Part shown: positions 18,459 through 31,500 of the stretch, one piece after another
Layout: the number at the start of each line of letters is the position of its first letter
Position numbering within the stretch: the stretch's first letter is position 1
Source of the DNA: Bacteroidia bacterium
GTDB lineage: Bacteria > Bacteroidota > Bacteroidia > UBA4408
Length of the DNA: 64,000 nt
Reading direction: 5' to 3'
Assembly: GCA_020845635.1 (NCBI GenBank)
Contig: JADLFI010000003.1
Coordinates: 124,001-188,000 of the forward strand
Notes under the pieces: model-generated
What the model was told of the DNA's origin: nothing
The model's database searches: none
The model's input: the letters and a program-made list of their open reading frames with translations, nothing else
Program-made: the position numbers and the translations under genes

Positions 18459-19141
18459 TGGCAATGAAAATTCTTGAAGCACAAAATATCATTAAGTATT
18501 TTCATGATCCCGTAAGCGTACAGGTTTTGAAGAATATTAATTTTAGTGTTACTCAAGGCGAGTTTATTTCTATTATCGGAAAATCAGGCTGTGGTAAGTC
18601 AACCTTGTTGTATATACTCTCCACAATGGATACCGATTATGAGGGAATGTTGTATATTGAAGGTAAATCGATGAAAAAACTGAAAGAAGCAGAACTGGCA
18701 TGTGTAAGGAACGAGAAGATTGGCTTTGTGTTTCAGTTTCACTATTTATTGAATGAGTTTAATGTATTACAAAATGTTATGCTGCCCGGGCTTAAACTGG
18801 CAAAGTACAATAAACAGGAAGTGGAACATCGTGCTTTTGAAAAGTTAAAGATATTAGGCATAGAGAAAGAAGTTTATAAACACCCTAATCAACTCTCGGG
18901 CGGGCAAAAGCAGAGAGTAGCCATAGCCCGTGCATTAATAAACGACCCTATAATCATTATGGGTGATGAGCCTACCGGGAATTTAGATAAAAAGAACAGC
19001 GAAATTGTTTTTGATATTTTCAAACAATTGTCGGAAGAGTTTAATCAAACCTTGCTGATAGTAACTCATGACAATGAGTTTGCAGCCCGCACACATCGTA
19101 TTATTGAAATGGAAGATGGTATAATCTTGAAAAAGGATTAA
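18458..19141 (+). CDS. ABC transporter ATP-binding protein (LolD/MacB type)
   Basis: A 227-residue ATPase with Walker A GKSGCGKST at 41-49, Q-loop FVFQFH, signature LSGGQKQRV at 146-154, Walker B IIIMGDEPTGNLD with D170-E171, and VTHD switch. It starts in the TAATG overlap with the permease stop; an alternative in-frame ATG lies two codons later. It is the last gene of the plus-strand exporter and is followed by the bidirectional palindromic terminator at 19271. It is a paralogue of the ATPase at 15152-15817 but not close in sequence. Confidence 0.94.
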   Translation: MAMKILEAQNIIKYFHDPVSVQVLKNINFSVTQGEFISIIGKSGCGKSTLLYILSTMDTDYEGMLYIEGKSMKKLKEAELACVRNEKIGFVFQFHYLLNEFNVLQNVMLPGLKLAKYNKQEVEHRAFEKLKILGIEKEVYKHPNQLSGGQKQRVAIARALINDPIIIMGDEPTGNLDKKNSEIVFDIFKQLSEEFNQTLLIVTHDNEFAARTHRIIEMEDGIILKKD

Positions 19142-19270
19142 TCACCAATACATATCTCCTGAATTATTGAAATTAGGCCGGCCACATTATTAACTTAAGG
19201 ATTGTTTACTATATAGATTAAGGGATTGATAATTCCAAGTAATTGAAAAAAGCTAACCCTTCACAATATA

Positions 19271-19314
19271 AAAAACACGAGTGCCCCGAAAATTTTCGGG
19301 GCACTCGTGTTTTT
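19271..19314. terminator. Bidirectional intrinsic terminator (perfect 44-bp palindrome)
   Basis: The left arm 19271-19292 is the exact reverse complement of the right arm 19293-19314. The GC-rich core ACACGAGTGCCCCGAAAA is flanked by A5 on the left and T5 on the right, so it works as a hairpin plus U-tract on both strands. It lies between the convergent ABC ATPase (stop 19141) and the giant gene (stop 19335). Confidence 0.92.
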
Positions 19315-19334
19315 GGTAGTATATCAATTGGTAC

Positions 19335-19575
19335 TTATTGTTGTACCACTAGCTTAACCACTTCTGTTTTCTGATTATTGGTAATATGTAGATGATATAC
19401 TCCTGAACTTAATTTCTCTTTAAATTCTACAAATTGAATATCGCCATTTAGGTTTACCTCAATATCATTTTCCTGAACTACTTTTCCTAACATATCAATT
19501 AGCTTTAAACTAACTTTAATGTCTTTTAGCTGCCCTGTACTGATATACACGCCATTGTTCAACACAGGGTTAGGA
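19335..19575 (-). other. T9SS type A C-terminal sorting domain of the giant protein
   Basis: Encodes about the last 80 residues: VYPNPVLNNG, then KVSLKLIDMLGKVV, LSSGVYHLHI and VVKLVVQQ. This is the canonical order of a Por secretion C-terminal domain, predicting passage through the T9SS and removal or anchoring at the cell surface. Confidence 0.9.
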
Positions 19576-22500
19576 TATACGCTAATAGTGGCACTTCCCT
19601 GACTCTTATTAAAGTTAACAGCCTTAACCATACTATACGAATATTTACCGTCAAAGTCAGTTTGTTTTAAACGATAATATGAAATTCCATCATAAGGTTG
19701 GGTATCCCATTCTTTATAATTCAATATGGTGGTGCTGTTTCCTGCCCCCGGCACTTGCATTAGGTTTTCAAATGTTGTTCCGTCTTTTGAGCGCTCAATG
19801 GTAAAGAAATCATTATTAATTTCAGAAGCGGTAGTCCAAACTATTTCAACATTCTCTAATACCGGATAGGCATCAAACTCCAATAAACTGATAGGTAAAG
19901 GTGTACCATTACCTAAGGCAGTGAAGTCACTAAAATCTGTAATACCATTCCATGTTATTTGGTTAATAGCATTATTGTAGGTAGCATTACCCACCTCAAA
20001 GGATGCACCGCTGCCCAATGCGGCAATCCATCCATTTAAATTATGCTTAGTTGCTTTTAAGTCTGCTTCTACACCTGTTATATCAGCATCAGCATAATTG
20101 TAAACTACATTATAACTTAAACCACCCTGCATAACATTTACCGGATTTACTGTCCAAAAACGTCCAATATAACTTGTTGCAGTTCCTTTATTAGGGTGCG
20201 CAATATTATTTACTTTCATTTGTATTTGCGAGTTAGAGCTTACACTCGAAGTATTAAATAATAAGCTAAATGGCGTAAAGTTATTTATATCGCCCACCGG
20301 GAAAGTATAAGTTTTACTTTGCTGCGTGGTGTATCGAGTCAATAATGAGCCGGCAGCATCAGTAACTACATAACTGCTATTGTTTCCACCATTAATATTT
20401 CCATCAACTGCGGTATATCCAATCACCATTTCACTACCATTTAAATCGAGTTTTCCGCTATTTAGCAATAACTCATCTTTAACTATTATATTTTGTTGTA
20501 AGGTTAAAGATGCGCCTAAACTATAACTGTTGCTTAAATCTAACTTACCAAACTCACTTAGGGTAGTACCACTTATTTGCTGAGCCACAGCAGCTACAAA
20601 CCTAACTGTTCCAAGACCTAATGCGGCAGTTCCATTATTTTCCAAGTTGCCGTGAACACTTAAATCACTTCCGCTTGATACGGTTACACTTGCCCCGCTT
20701 TGAATTGTTATACTTCTTGCAGCACTTGTGGCATTACTACTTACTATAGGGAAATTATTACCTAAAACAGGTGTAGTTGGTATTACAACATCAGTTGTGC
20801 TGTTTGGAACAATGTTACAACCCCAGTTGGCAGGAGTATCCCAATCGGTACCGGCACCTAACCATTGTCCTTGGTACTCAACATTAAGTGTGGTTTCATC
20901 AGAAGTAACCGGTACATTACAAACACTATTTAGTTGCACACGGAATCTGTATCCATTCATTGATGAAATAACATTAATACTTAAAGTACTAGTATTATCA
21001 TTGGAATAGTTTCCACCGGTGGCATTACTCCATGTAACACCATTATCAGTACTTACCTCCCACTGATAAACTGTTCCAATACCTGTAGCTGAAACACTAA
21101 TTGTAGCTGTATTTCCTGCACACTCCGACTTTGTAGCCGGAGGCTGAGCAGTAATATGAGCAGTAGCCACATTCAATGTTCCATCACTTGAAGTTATTTG
21201 GTTACTACAACCATCAGTAATAATTACATGATATAACTGGCCAAAGAAATAAGGAGGTGGCAAATTGCTGATATATAGGTTAGCACTGGTTGCCCCTGAA
21301 TATGGAGAAGTATTTGTAACGTCAGTCCAAGTAACACCATTATCGGCACTCTCTTGCCACTGATAGGTTAATGAAGTTCCTACTGCGGTAACTCCAAATG
21401 ATGTATTTCCATTACATATTGAATTTACAAAAGAAATAGGGCTATAGGTACTGATAGTTGGCGGTTGAACAATTGTAAGATTTGCCACATTACTCGTATC
21501 TACTCCACAACTATTGGTCAAAATTAATTGATATTTATAGTTATTCATACCAAGAGTTACCCCTGTTAAGGTTAAAGTATTGGTGTTGGCACCCGAATAA
21601 ATACCTCCATTACTAATATTTGCCCACGTTGAACCACCATCGGTTGACTCTTGCCATTGATAGGTTATTGGAAGTAATCCGATAACAGTTGTTGCAAAAC
21701 TCACGGTACTTCCACTACATATATCAAGTTGATGTGAAGGTTGAGTGGTAAACACCGGAACCTGACAGTAACTAAACTCATCAGCACCAATGTCAGGTGT
21801 AGTGGCATGTCTTGGGTCTCCATCTATATCATCAGTAACAGTAGCTAAAGGCGTTCCTAAATCATTCACAAAATCTGCCGCAGCCGGAACCAAAATAGAG
21901 ATTCTTAAATTTCCGAACAAATAAGCCGGATTAAACAAATCGGTAGGTTTTAATTGTGTACCGGCAATGGTTGTAGCGCCTGCAGGTACATACCCCGAAT
22001 TGGCATCACCTCCACTCTGCGTTAACCATCCTGCCCAGTTATAATCATTAGTTCCCCAACGGCCGGTAACCGCTGTGTTCAAATTACAAACAAAATTATA
22101 GTTAGATGCTGCATTGTTCCAACCTATGGCAGGATTGCTCGCTATGTTACCTATGGAACGATGATTACCTATACCATTACGCTCATTAATCAAAATATTA
22201 TTACGCAATTGTGTAGGTGCTCCGTTGGTTAATGTAGGAATTGACCAATCAACTGCAAAACGTAAAAACGCATAACTTGCATTAGCCGCTCCTGAACCTC
22301 CGTTAGTACCATAAATATATACCGAATTGTACAAGTATTGCGCACCTTGTCCGGCAATGTTCAACAATCCATCACGAATACCCACCAAAGTAGTATTCGT
22401 ATTAGTAATATTTGTTCCCGTAGTCCCGTTTCTTAGCGATATCATATTGTTAGATATCTGCCAGTTACCATAATTCAATGATAGTCCATTAATCTCAGGA

Positions 22501-25500
22501 GCCTCACTTCCGGTTTGCCCAAAATTAGCATTCGCTAATGATGAAATAACATTCTTGCGGAAAATCCCTCCATGATTACCTACTTGACCAAAAACCCCTA
22601 ACATCACACCATGAATACGTACATTATTAGCAGATAAGGCATTGCAACCATTATTTTCTATCACATTACCTTCAATCAGATTATCCATTGCATTGGTATA
22701 AACAAACATTCCTATCATTCCTTCATTTGAAACAGAAGAATTCTGCAAGTTACTGGAAGAACGATTATTGGCAATTTTATTATTAGTCATCGTAACTTTT
22801 CCGGCTTTTAAATTATATAAATTACCATTAAAGTACAGGTTACTTCCATGTGCAATTCCATCTAAGAAACAATAAGTACCTAATCCGGTGGATAATCCGC
22901 TTACCGTATTATTTGAAATTATAGTTTCTGCATTTGACTGAACCCAAATACCCATTACCGCAGCGTCTTCCGTAGCGTAAAGGCCACCACTTCCATTACT
23001 GATAATATTATTGGGTGAATTATCTTCAGAACCGATAATATTACCAATTTCATCACCTATACGAACTCTTCCTTCTTCAACCCTAATTCCTACAAAATTT
23101 GTCCAACCTGTACCCGACAAATTAATGTTCTGAATTTTATTTCCTTGTATAGATGTAGCTTGGGCAGCATTACTTCCACCCACCAACACATAAATTGCCT
23201 GTATTTCTCCATCCGATTTATTATTTAGCCAAGTTCCTGAAATATTAGGGCTAGGTTCAGTGTTTCCACCAATTTGATTATTGGAAATAACGTGGCTGTG
23301 AGAATTGGTACCACCCTCTAACCATATAGGGTATTGATAGGTTGCTATATTGAAGGTCTGATAAATTTTATTCCCTGTAATTACAATATTGTTACCAATT
23401 CCCTGTCCTGAATTATTCTGACGAACTTGAATAGCACTTTCAGAGAAATTAAACATCACATTATTAGTTATCTGAATATTACTTCTTGGAATGTTTACAG
23501 AGTTAGGAGCACCAATCTGAATTAAGGTCCAAGGTGTATTGGTTGCATTTTGTGCAAGGTCTGAGCGATTGCGTATAACATTATTATCAATGATAATGTT
23601 ATTCATTCCCATACCTGTACTTAGCAAGTTACCAAAATTCAGTACACCCGGGCCAATACATGCAGTTAACCTATTATTACCTTCAATAATACAGTTTTTG
23701 ATAGTAATCTCAGAAGCCGCTGAACCGGCCGTTCCACTAAAGTAGAAAGTAGGGTTACTTGTTCCTGTACAAGTTGTTGTTGAGGCTTGCCTAAAAGTTA
23801 AGTACCTTCCTGAACCGCTAAAGTTTCCATCAATAATTACACGTTTGGTTCCTATAAAATTAATTAAAGGATTGGCTCCCGAAGCGTTTGATTGAATTAA
23901 ATAAGAAGTAGCACTATTAGGTTTAATGGTAATGGTATAACCTGAACCGCAATATTCCGGAACAACTCCTAGAGGGTAATAATCGGCATTTTCGTTAACA
24001 TTACTAATAACCAATACTTCCAAATTGCCCGATAAGCCTCTGCTCATAATGTCTTTAAATAAACCAGTAGTACTATTATTAAAGTTCGGATAATCCCCAC
24101 CGGATCCTACGGTAACCGTTCCACTCAACGGGGTAGCTGCAATGGTAAACTTACCGTTAGCCGGGAAAGCATAGTTTGCAGGGTTTACAATAGTAGCTAC
24201 ATCGCTATGTTCAGGCACTATACCGTTAGTTTGTGATGTTCCCACATTGAAAACAGGAGAAGCTAAGTCCTGAGCTACAAAATAATATTCAAACTCATCG
24301 CCTCCGGCAGGAGTAATTCCATAAAGAGCATAGTCTAAGGTAAAGGACCATACACTTGAGTTAGAAGTTCCCGAAATGTAGGTTCCTGCAACGCTGTTTG
24401 TATATGACCATGCTGTTGTTGGCGAACCAACACTTCTTCTGAAATACATTCTAGGATGATTAGAAACTAAGGATATTCCGGATTGAGGGTCATCAATGGT
24501 TACATTTACTGTAGTAGTAACCGGGGTACAGGCTGCACTTTGTGCAGGTATCATAGTGTAAGTAAATGTAGGCGGATTAATATCAACCGGAGTCATATCA
24601 TTTTCGTCAGCTCCTATATCAGGGGCAGTACCACCGCCATAAACAGAAACCTGCGGATACCCTGTACGCACATTTACAGCATCATAATCATCAGTCAAGC
24701 CTGAAATAATTACTGCACCCGATTCGGCAGGGTTAGCACTACCTAAAGTTAAATGTAAATCAGGAGTGCCTGTGGTTGGGGATACAAATAGAGGATTAAC
24801 CGCAGCTGATGCAGCACCAAATCCTGTACTATTCCAAGCCACCATAGTGGTGTAGTCGGTTGTATTAATTCTTCCTAATACACCACCTGTTCCATTTGCA
24901 TAAAGAATATTATTGCTCATTACCAAGGTACTGGAATTATTCAGAAATACGCTATAATGATTTCCTCCGCTAGTAGCATTGGAACGGGCATTCATAAAAA
25001 TATTGTTGCGAACATTGTCATTGGCATTGGTTTGCATTCTTCTGAAAGCGTAGGTTGGGTTTGCTGTAGAAGATACACCACTACCACCTATATACACACT
25101 GTTGTGGTACACAAAATTGTTGGTAGAGGTATTGTCTTTCACTATCCCTTGGAAAATGGAGGCAGTAGTAATGCTTGTTCCTGCATCGTCAATACCCAAG
25201 CGAATCATGTTGTTAGAAACGCTTACTGCACCGGCACCCATATAGATACCGCTTACAAGTGCTCCCTCAGCACTAGAAGATAGTGAATGAATTAGGTTGC
25301 GTGATACATGGTTGTTAGTACCGGTACCACCGCCATAATAAATACCTATAACACTGTTTGCTGTTATTCCTGAGCTTTTCTCCAAACCATATATTGTATT
25401 TTGGCTTATGCTATGATCATTAGCAGAGGTAGCATTCAACACAATTCCTGCCACTGCTGCTGAAACCCCGGTACCTGTGTTATTGGAAGTACTACTTAAA

Positions 25501-28500
25501 TGATAAATGGTATTGCCTGTAATGGTATTTTTCGCAAAAGGACTGTAAATACCTGCCGTTTGTCCCGGATTTGTGCTCGGGCGATTATTATGCATATTGG
25601 CTATGGTATTGTTGGATATTGTAACGGCATTGGCACCGGCCGTCATATAAATACCCATTACATCTTGAGCTGATGAAATAGTTGACCCCGTGTTGACATT
25701 AATACTATTGGCCGTAGTTAAACTACCAATCAAATTACCTGAAATGGTGCGATTGTTTCCACTGCCTCCTTGTCCATAGCGAATACCGTTGAAGGTAAGA
25801 GGATAACCCGAAGACGAATTTAATGTAAAGGAACCAATGGTATTGTTGGTTATTGTTACATCACCACTACTTGAACTATGCCCAATACCTGAAATAACAG
25901 GTGATAGGTTGGTAGTACTAGCATTGTTGATGGTAATAGAACCTGTTCCTGTGGATGCGCCAATGGTGTTATTGTTAATGGTTACTGCCCCGTTTGATGC
26001 TGATAATATTCCGTTAAAAGGATTAGTTGGAAATGCAGAAACTCTTGTTGTGTTAATGTTAAAGTTAGCAATGGTATTTCCCTGAACAAGGCTTGTAGCC
26101 GAAGTCATAATATTTATGGAAATTCCCATAAACCCAACCTGATTAGCACCTGTAATAGTCCATGCAGTACCTCCGGCACCGGCAGTGCTACCACCGATAT
26201 AATTATTCTGTATGGTAAAGTTATTTCCATTGGTACTGTTGTCAATTTGGATTCCATAGTGAATAACAGTACCTCCACTTGCCCTTGAGGCAGTCTGGTA
26301 AAAACTGTTACCGCTTATTGTCCAGTCAGTATTTCCTGAGCTTATCAATACACCATTAGATGAATTAGTACCTGCCCCCCAGAAGTTATATATCTCGTTG
26401 TTGGTTATAGATACATTACTATTCAACTGCCCTGCAGTTCCGGCAGCATAAATGGCATTTACCGGTAATGATCCGGAAACATCACGTATGTGGCAATAAT
26501 CAATGTTAATACCATCATTACCACCTGCGCTTGCCGTGCTAAACCGCACCACACCGTTGGTTGTATTGGTTGATGCGCCTTCAATAATCGCATATCTCAG
26601 GGTATCATTTGTGGCATCATTAATAAAATTGAATGTGGAGTTGAATGCAGAGTTTGTAGTGCTTGTATTACGGAAAATCAAATGCCTACCACCGGCACCC
26701 ATATTAGAAGGGTCGCGGCCATCTACAATGAAACGATCGGCACCATTCATTCTATACAATCCTGCTACCGCAGCATTGGCGCCAACATAATTTCCTTCAA
26801 TTAAGCGGTTGGTATTATCGCTCGGACTAAGGGTAATCGTGTAGTTACCTACACCTGATTCTGTCCACTCATTCAAAGGGTGTGTTCCACTTTCGGAAGT
26901 AAGGTCACTGATAACGGTAGCATTAACATTACCTGTAATAGTAGCCATATTTACAGCTTCAAAGAAACCGCCATTGTTGGTTAATGACGGATAGTCGCCT
27001 CCGGTACCTATGGTAACATTACCTGAAATGGTTAACGGTAAAGTAGAAAGGCAAGCATCAGGTGCACCTCCATATATACTAATATTATCTAATACCACAC
27101 TAAATACATTAGCATTATTATAACCATTAATAGGCTCAAGATAAAACATGATATTGGATTTATTGGTAATAGCCGATAAATCAAAAGTTACCTCAATATT
27201 CTGACAAGTTCTGGCCATATTAAATGGTAAGTAACGCCCGTTTATATCAACCGTACTCACCTCTACTCCATTAATTTTTACCGAAACAGCATGATGATAA
27301 GCAGCATCTGCCCACATATAAAAACGCATTCTATCATTTGGTTGTGTTGGGAAATAAGAGTTGGAAACATCAAAAAACACTTTAGCCTGATTTTGACCTG
27401 TACAATTGGTTTCAGGAGTGCGAACAAAGCAACTAAAAAAGTTTGTCCAATTTCCTGTTTTGCCAATGTGACCATCACTACAACCTCCGGTGGCAGAATA
27501 TAGTAATCCGCCAGTAGTACATGATGATGGCGACCAAAACTTGTTCGTAGGCCCTGTAGGACTTGCAGTGCTAAAATTGGCATTGGTTGTAAAATCTTCA
27601 AGTCCTAAAACATTAGATCCAATGCCTTCACGAATATCTCCGTCATTATTTTTTGCTCTTGCATAAAAGCAATAATTGGTGTTTGGAGCTAATCCTGTAA
27701 TAGTAATAGTGCCCCACGAGGCCTTAGTTTGAAATACTTCGGTGGCACCTAAAGTTCCACCCGCTTGAACAAACTGTCCTGTAGTAGGACAATAAATAGA
27801 ATAAGTAGTAGAAGCCGGATTTGCCACAGGTGTTTCTGTTTGCAAGGTAACATCTAATGTATAAGTAGTTGCATTACTCAACACCGGAACTGCAGGAGCA
27901 TCGGCAGCCGTATGTATAGGGTATTGCGAAGCTGATGTCCAATTACAAGTGGTCATCCCGAAAACTGAGCGCACACGATAATAATATGGAGCGTTAGGTG
28001 AATCTCCGGTATTATGTTGATAATTGGTATTTGTTCCGCTATATAGTGAGAACCAAGAAAGACCATCGGTAGAATATTCTAACTCATATCCGGTAACACC
28101 ACTTACCGTAGCCCAATTGATATCAATATAGTGGTTAAGTCCATTGGCAGGTGTTCCAATAGCAGCAGTTAAAGTGGCCGGAGACGAATTAATTGTAACA
28201 TTAACATTGCCTGACGAAGGAGAAATACAGAAATTTACATCGCCATTACAAGTAGTTGTTACGGTATAGGTTCCTCCGGTAAGTATGGACGGAACAGTAA
28301 TAATATTCCAAGTAATATCGTAAATAGGGGTAACAGAAGTAAAGGCTGTTCCATCCCAATATTTTGAGCCATCAAACCAAGCAAATTGCCATGCCCCGCA
28401 TGAAGAGCCTCCTGTAGCAACAGCTTCAAAAACAACCGAATTACCCTGACAAGTTGTAAGAGAAGGTTGACCATCGGCAGTAACGGTTAATGAAGGACCT

Positions 28501-31500
28501 AACAATCCGGTATAACTTCCGTCATCTGCACCAATATCTACCGTACCTACTGCAGGGGCAGGTCTGGTAGTACCGTCATAGTCTAAAGTAACCGCAGGAC
28601 TTAAAGCACTAGGATTTCCGCGACCCTCGGCTGCTGTTCCGCTTATACCATTAAGGTGAAGGTCAACAGCAGAGGCGTTCCCGGTCGGGTTTATAAATGC
28701 TGGGTCACAAGCTAAACTATTCATATCGCGATTGGTTGTGGCTGTTCTCCAATTCGTTAAAGTTAACTGATCGGCAGTATTAAACAATCCGGTGTATGTG
28801 CCGGTTCCCTGTGCATATAAAATGTTGTAATCAGAAGTAAAAGTTGTAACGTTAGGAGTATAAATAGAATAGTGCTTTCCGCCACTGCTCTGTGTACGTA
28901 CATTCATAAAAATATTGTTCTGAATGTTGATTACACCACTGGTTGCAGTTCTTCTGAAAGCAAATGAATTGAGCGCAGTTACACCGCTCACCGCGCCACC
29001 TATATAAACAGAGTTATGAAAGATATTGGTGGCACTGGTACTTAATACATCTATTCCGTACAGTGTGTGTGCTTGTGTAATATCGTTTCCTGCAGCATCA
29101 ATCCCTAAGCGCACCATGTTATTGCGCAACGAGCCTGCGCCAGCACCAAATTGAATACCTATTACACCGGCAGAAGCACCACTCGCAGGCGAGAGGCTAT
29201 GCACAAAGTTCTGCTCAATTACGTTACCTGCGTTTGTACCTCCTCCGAAATATATACCAAATACATAAGAATTTGCACTACTTGTATTCGATAGCGAGTG
29301 TACCGTATTTCCCATAACAGATAAAACCCCTGTATTGGTTGAATTAATACCAATACCCATTACAGAAACCGTGTTATGAGCTGAAGCAGTAGCCGTAGAG
29401 GTAGTGCTAAGATGACGAACCGTATTGTTTTCTACAAGGTAGCGCGGAGCTGTGGTAACAAATGTTCCATAAATACCAAATACTCGAGTAACTGTGCCTG
29501 TATTGTTATTCGTCAGGTTGTAAACCGTATTGTTATATAAGGTATCTACTACGTTGCCGGTTACATTTCCGAAGATACCGCCCAATGCAGAAGCATTGGT
29601 TGTGGCCGTACCGCTTATTTGCATACTGTTGGCCGTAGTGCTGCTTCCAATAAAATTATTTTTCACCGAAATAGTACCACCTCCTGTAAAATGAATACCA
29701 TACAAATTCTGTCCGTTGTTTGTACCTGTTCCGGTAACAGTAACTCCTCCTATGGTATTATTCTCAATTAAAACAGTAGCCGATCCATCATAGCGAATAC
29801 CATTTGTAACACCATTTGAATTGGTGTTCACGGTTACCGAAATTACACCATTGCCCGTAGCAGCACCAATCGTGTTTCCTTTAATTCTTGATGCACCTTG
29901 CGCCTGATAAATGGCAGTAAAAGGCCCTATGCCTGATGTTGCAGCGGAAACAGTTGTAAATGCAATATTGGTAATCGTATTATTTTCTACAATCGTAGGC
30001 GTAGCGGCTACTGTACTCGTGTTCAAATAAATTGGCGCAAACTGATTAGCTACTGTTGCAGTATAAGTCATTGTGCCTGTTCCATTCGAGGCATTTCCAC
30101 CAATGGTGTTTCCGCGAATTATGGTACTTACATTCGAAGTATTGTTCACATTAATCACATAATGGAAAGTACTTGCGGTAGTGGTAGTACGCGTTGCCTC
30201 CTGATAAAACTTATTGTTTTCAATCGTCCAAGAACTGGTATTAGCTACCAACCATACGCCACAACTATTACCTGTGGCATTAAAAAAGTTATAAATATTA
30301 TTATTACTAATAGTATTGTTTGCATTCAGTTTAGCCGCAGTACCAGCCGAATAAACGCCAATGCGTGGCAAAGCACCACTGTTATCATGGATATCACAAT
30401 ATTCAATTAAGTTATTGCTATTACCCAAGGAACCTGATGCGGTAGATGTGCCAAAAAGTATTACACCTTTAGCGGTTGCTGTTGTAGAACCTTTAATATC
30501 GCTATAACGAATCGTATTATTTGTAGCTTCGTTGAGGAAGGAGAAGGTTGCCGCTCCTGATAATGCGGAGGTATTCGCAAACACCAAATATTGTCCGCTA
30601 CCTCCAAAACGTCCATCAATAGTCACCCTATCGGCACCATCCAGTCGGAACAACTCAAGGTTTTGATTACCACTAATTGTTCTTGTGGTAGCAGCACTTG
30701 GGCGTATCGTCAAGGTATAACCCGAACCACCAATTTCGTTCCATTGGTATAAAGGATGTGTACCTAACTCAGAAGTAAGATCCGAAGTAATTTCAGCCAC
30801 CAAGTTACCACTCAATGAGGAGTTATTGATTGCTTCAAACAATCCACCGGCATTGGTCAGCGATAAATAATCGCCACCGGAACCCACAGTAACTGTGCCA
30901 TGCAAAACATTAATTTTGTATTCATTAATTGTTCCTGTTAAAGGAAAAGCAGAAGAAGTAAGGGCAACACTTGAAGGATTGCTATTAAACACACCACTGT
31001 TAAGGTTAACATTAGGCGTAGGAGCCAAATCTTGTGCAACTACAAAATATTGAATCGTTTCGCCACCCGAAGGAATACCTCCATATAATAAGGAATAATC
31101 AATGGTAAAGTTAAACGGTGAACTTGAGGAACTTGATTCTACATACTTCCAACCGTCCGTAGCATTGGTGTTGGAGTTAAATGTGTTGGCATTGCTTGTA
31201 TATTTATAGTAGATTCTTGGTCGTGTTCCACTATTACCATCAACGCCACTGGCATCGGTAACAGTAGCAGATAACGAAGGGGCAGTTAATACAGTTTGGT
31301 CAGCAATGGGCGTATAGGTAATTGATGGAGGAGTAATATCTAAAGGTAAAAACTCTCCTTCGTCAGCACCAATATCAGGAGCTGTTCCCGTTCCGGTGTA
31401 TCCTGTTTCACCGTATCGTTTATCACCATCATAATCGCCATACACAGCAATGTATTCACCGTTGCTTTCATTTTGCGATGGAATGGAAGGGTTAATATGT

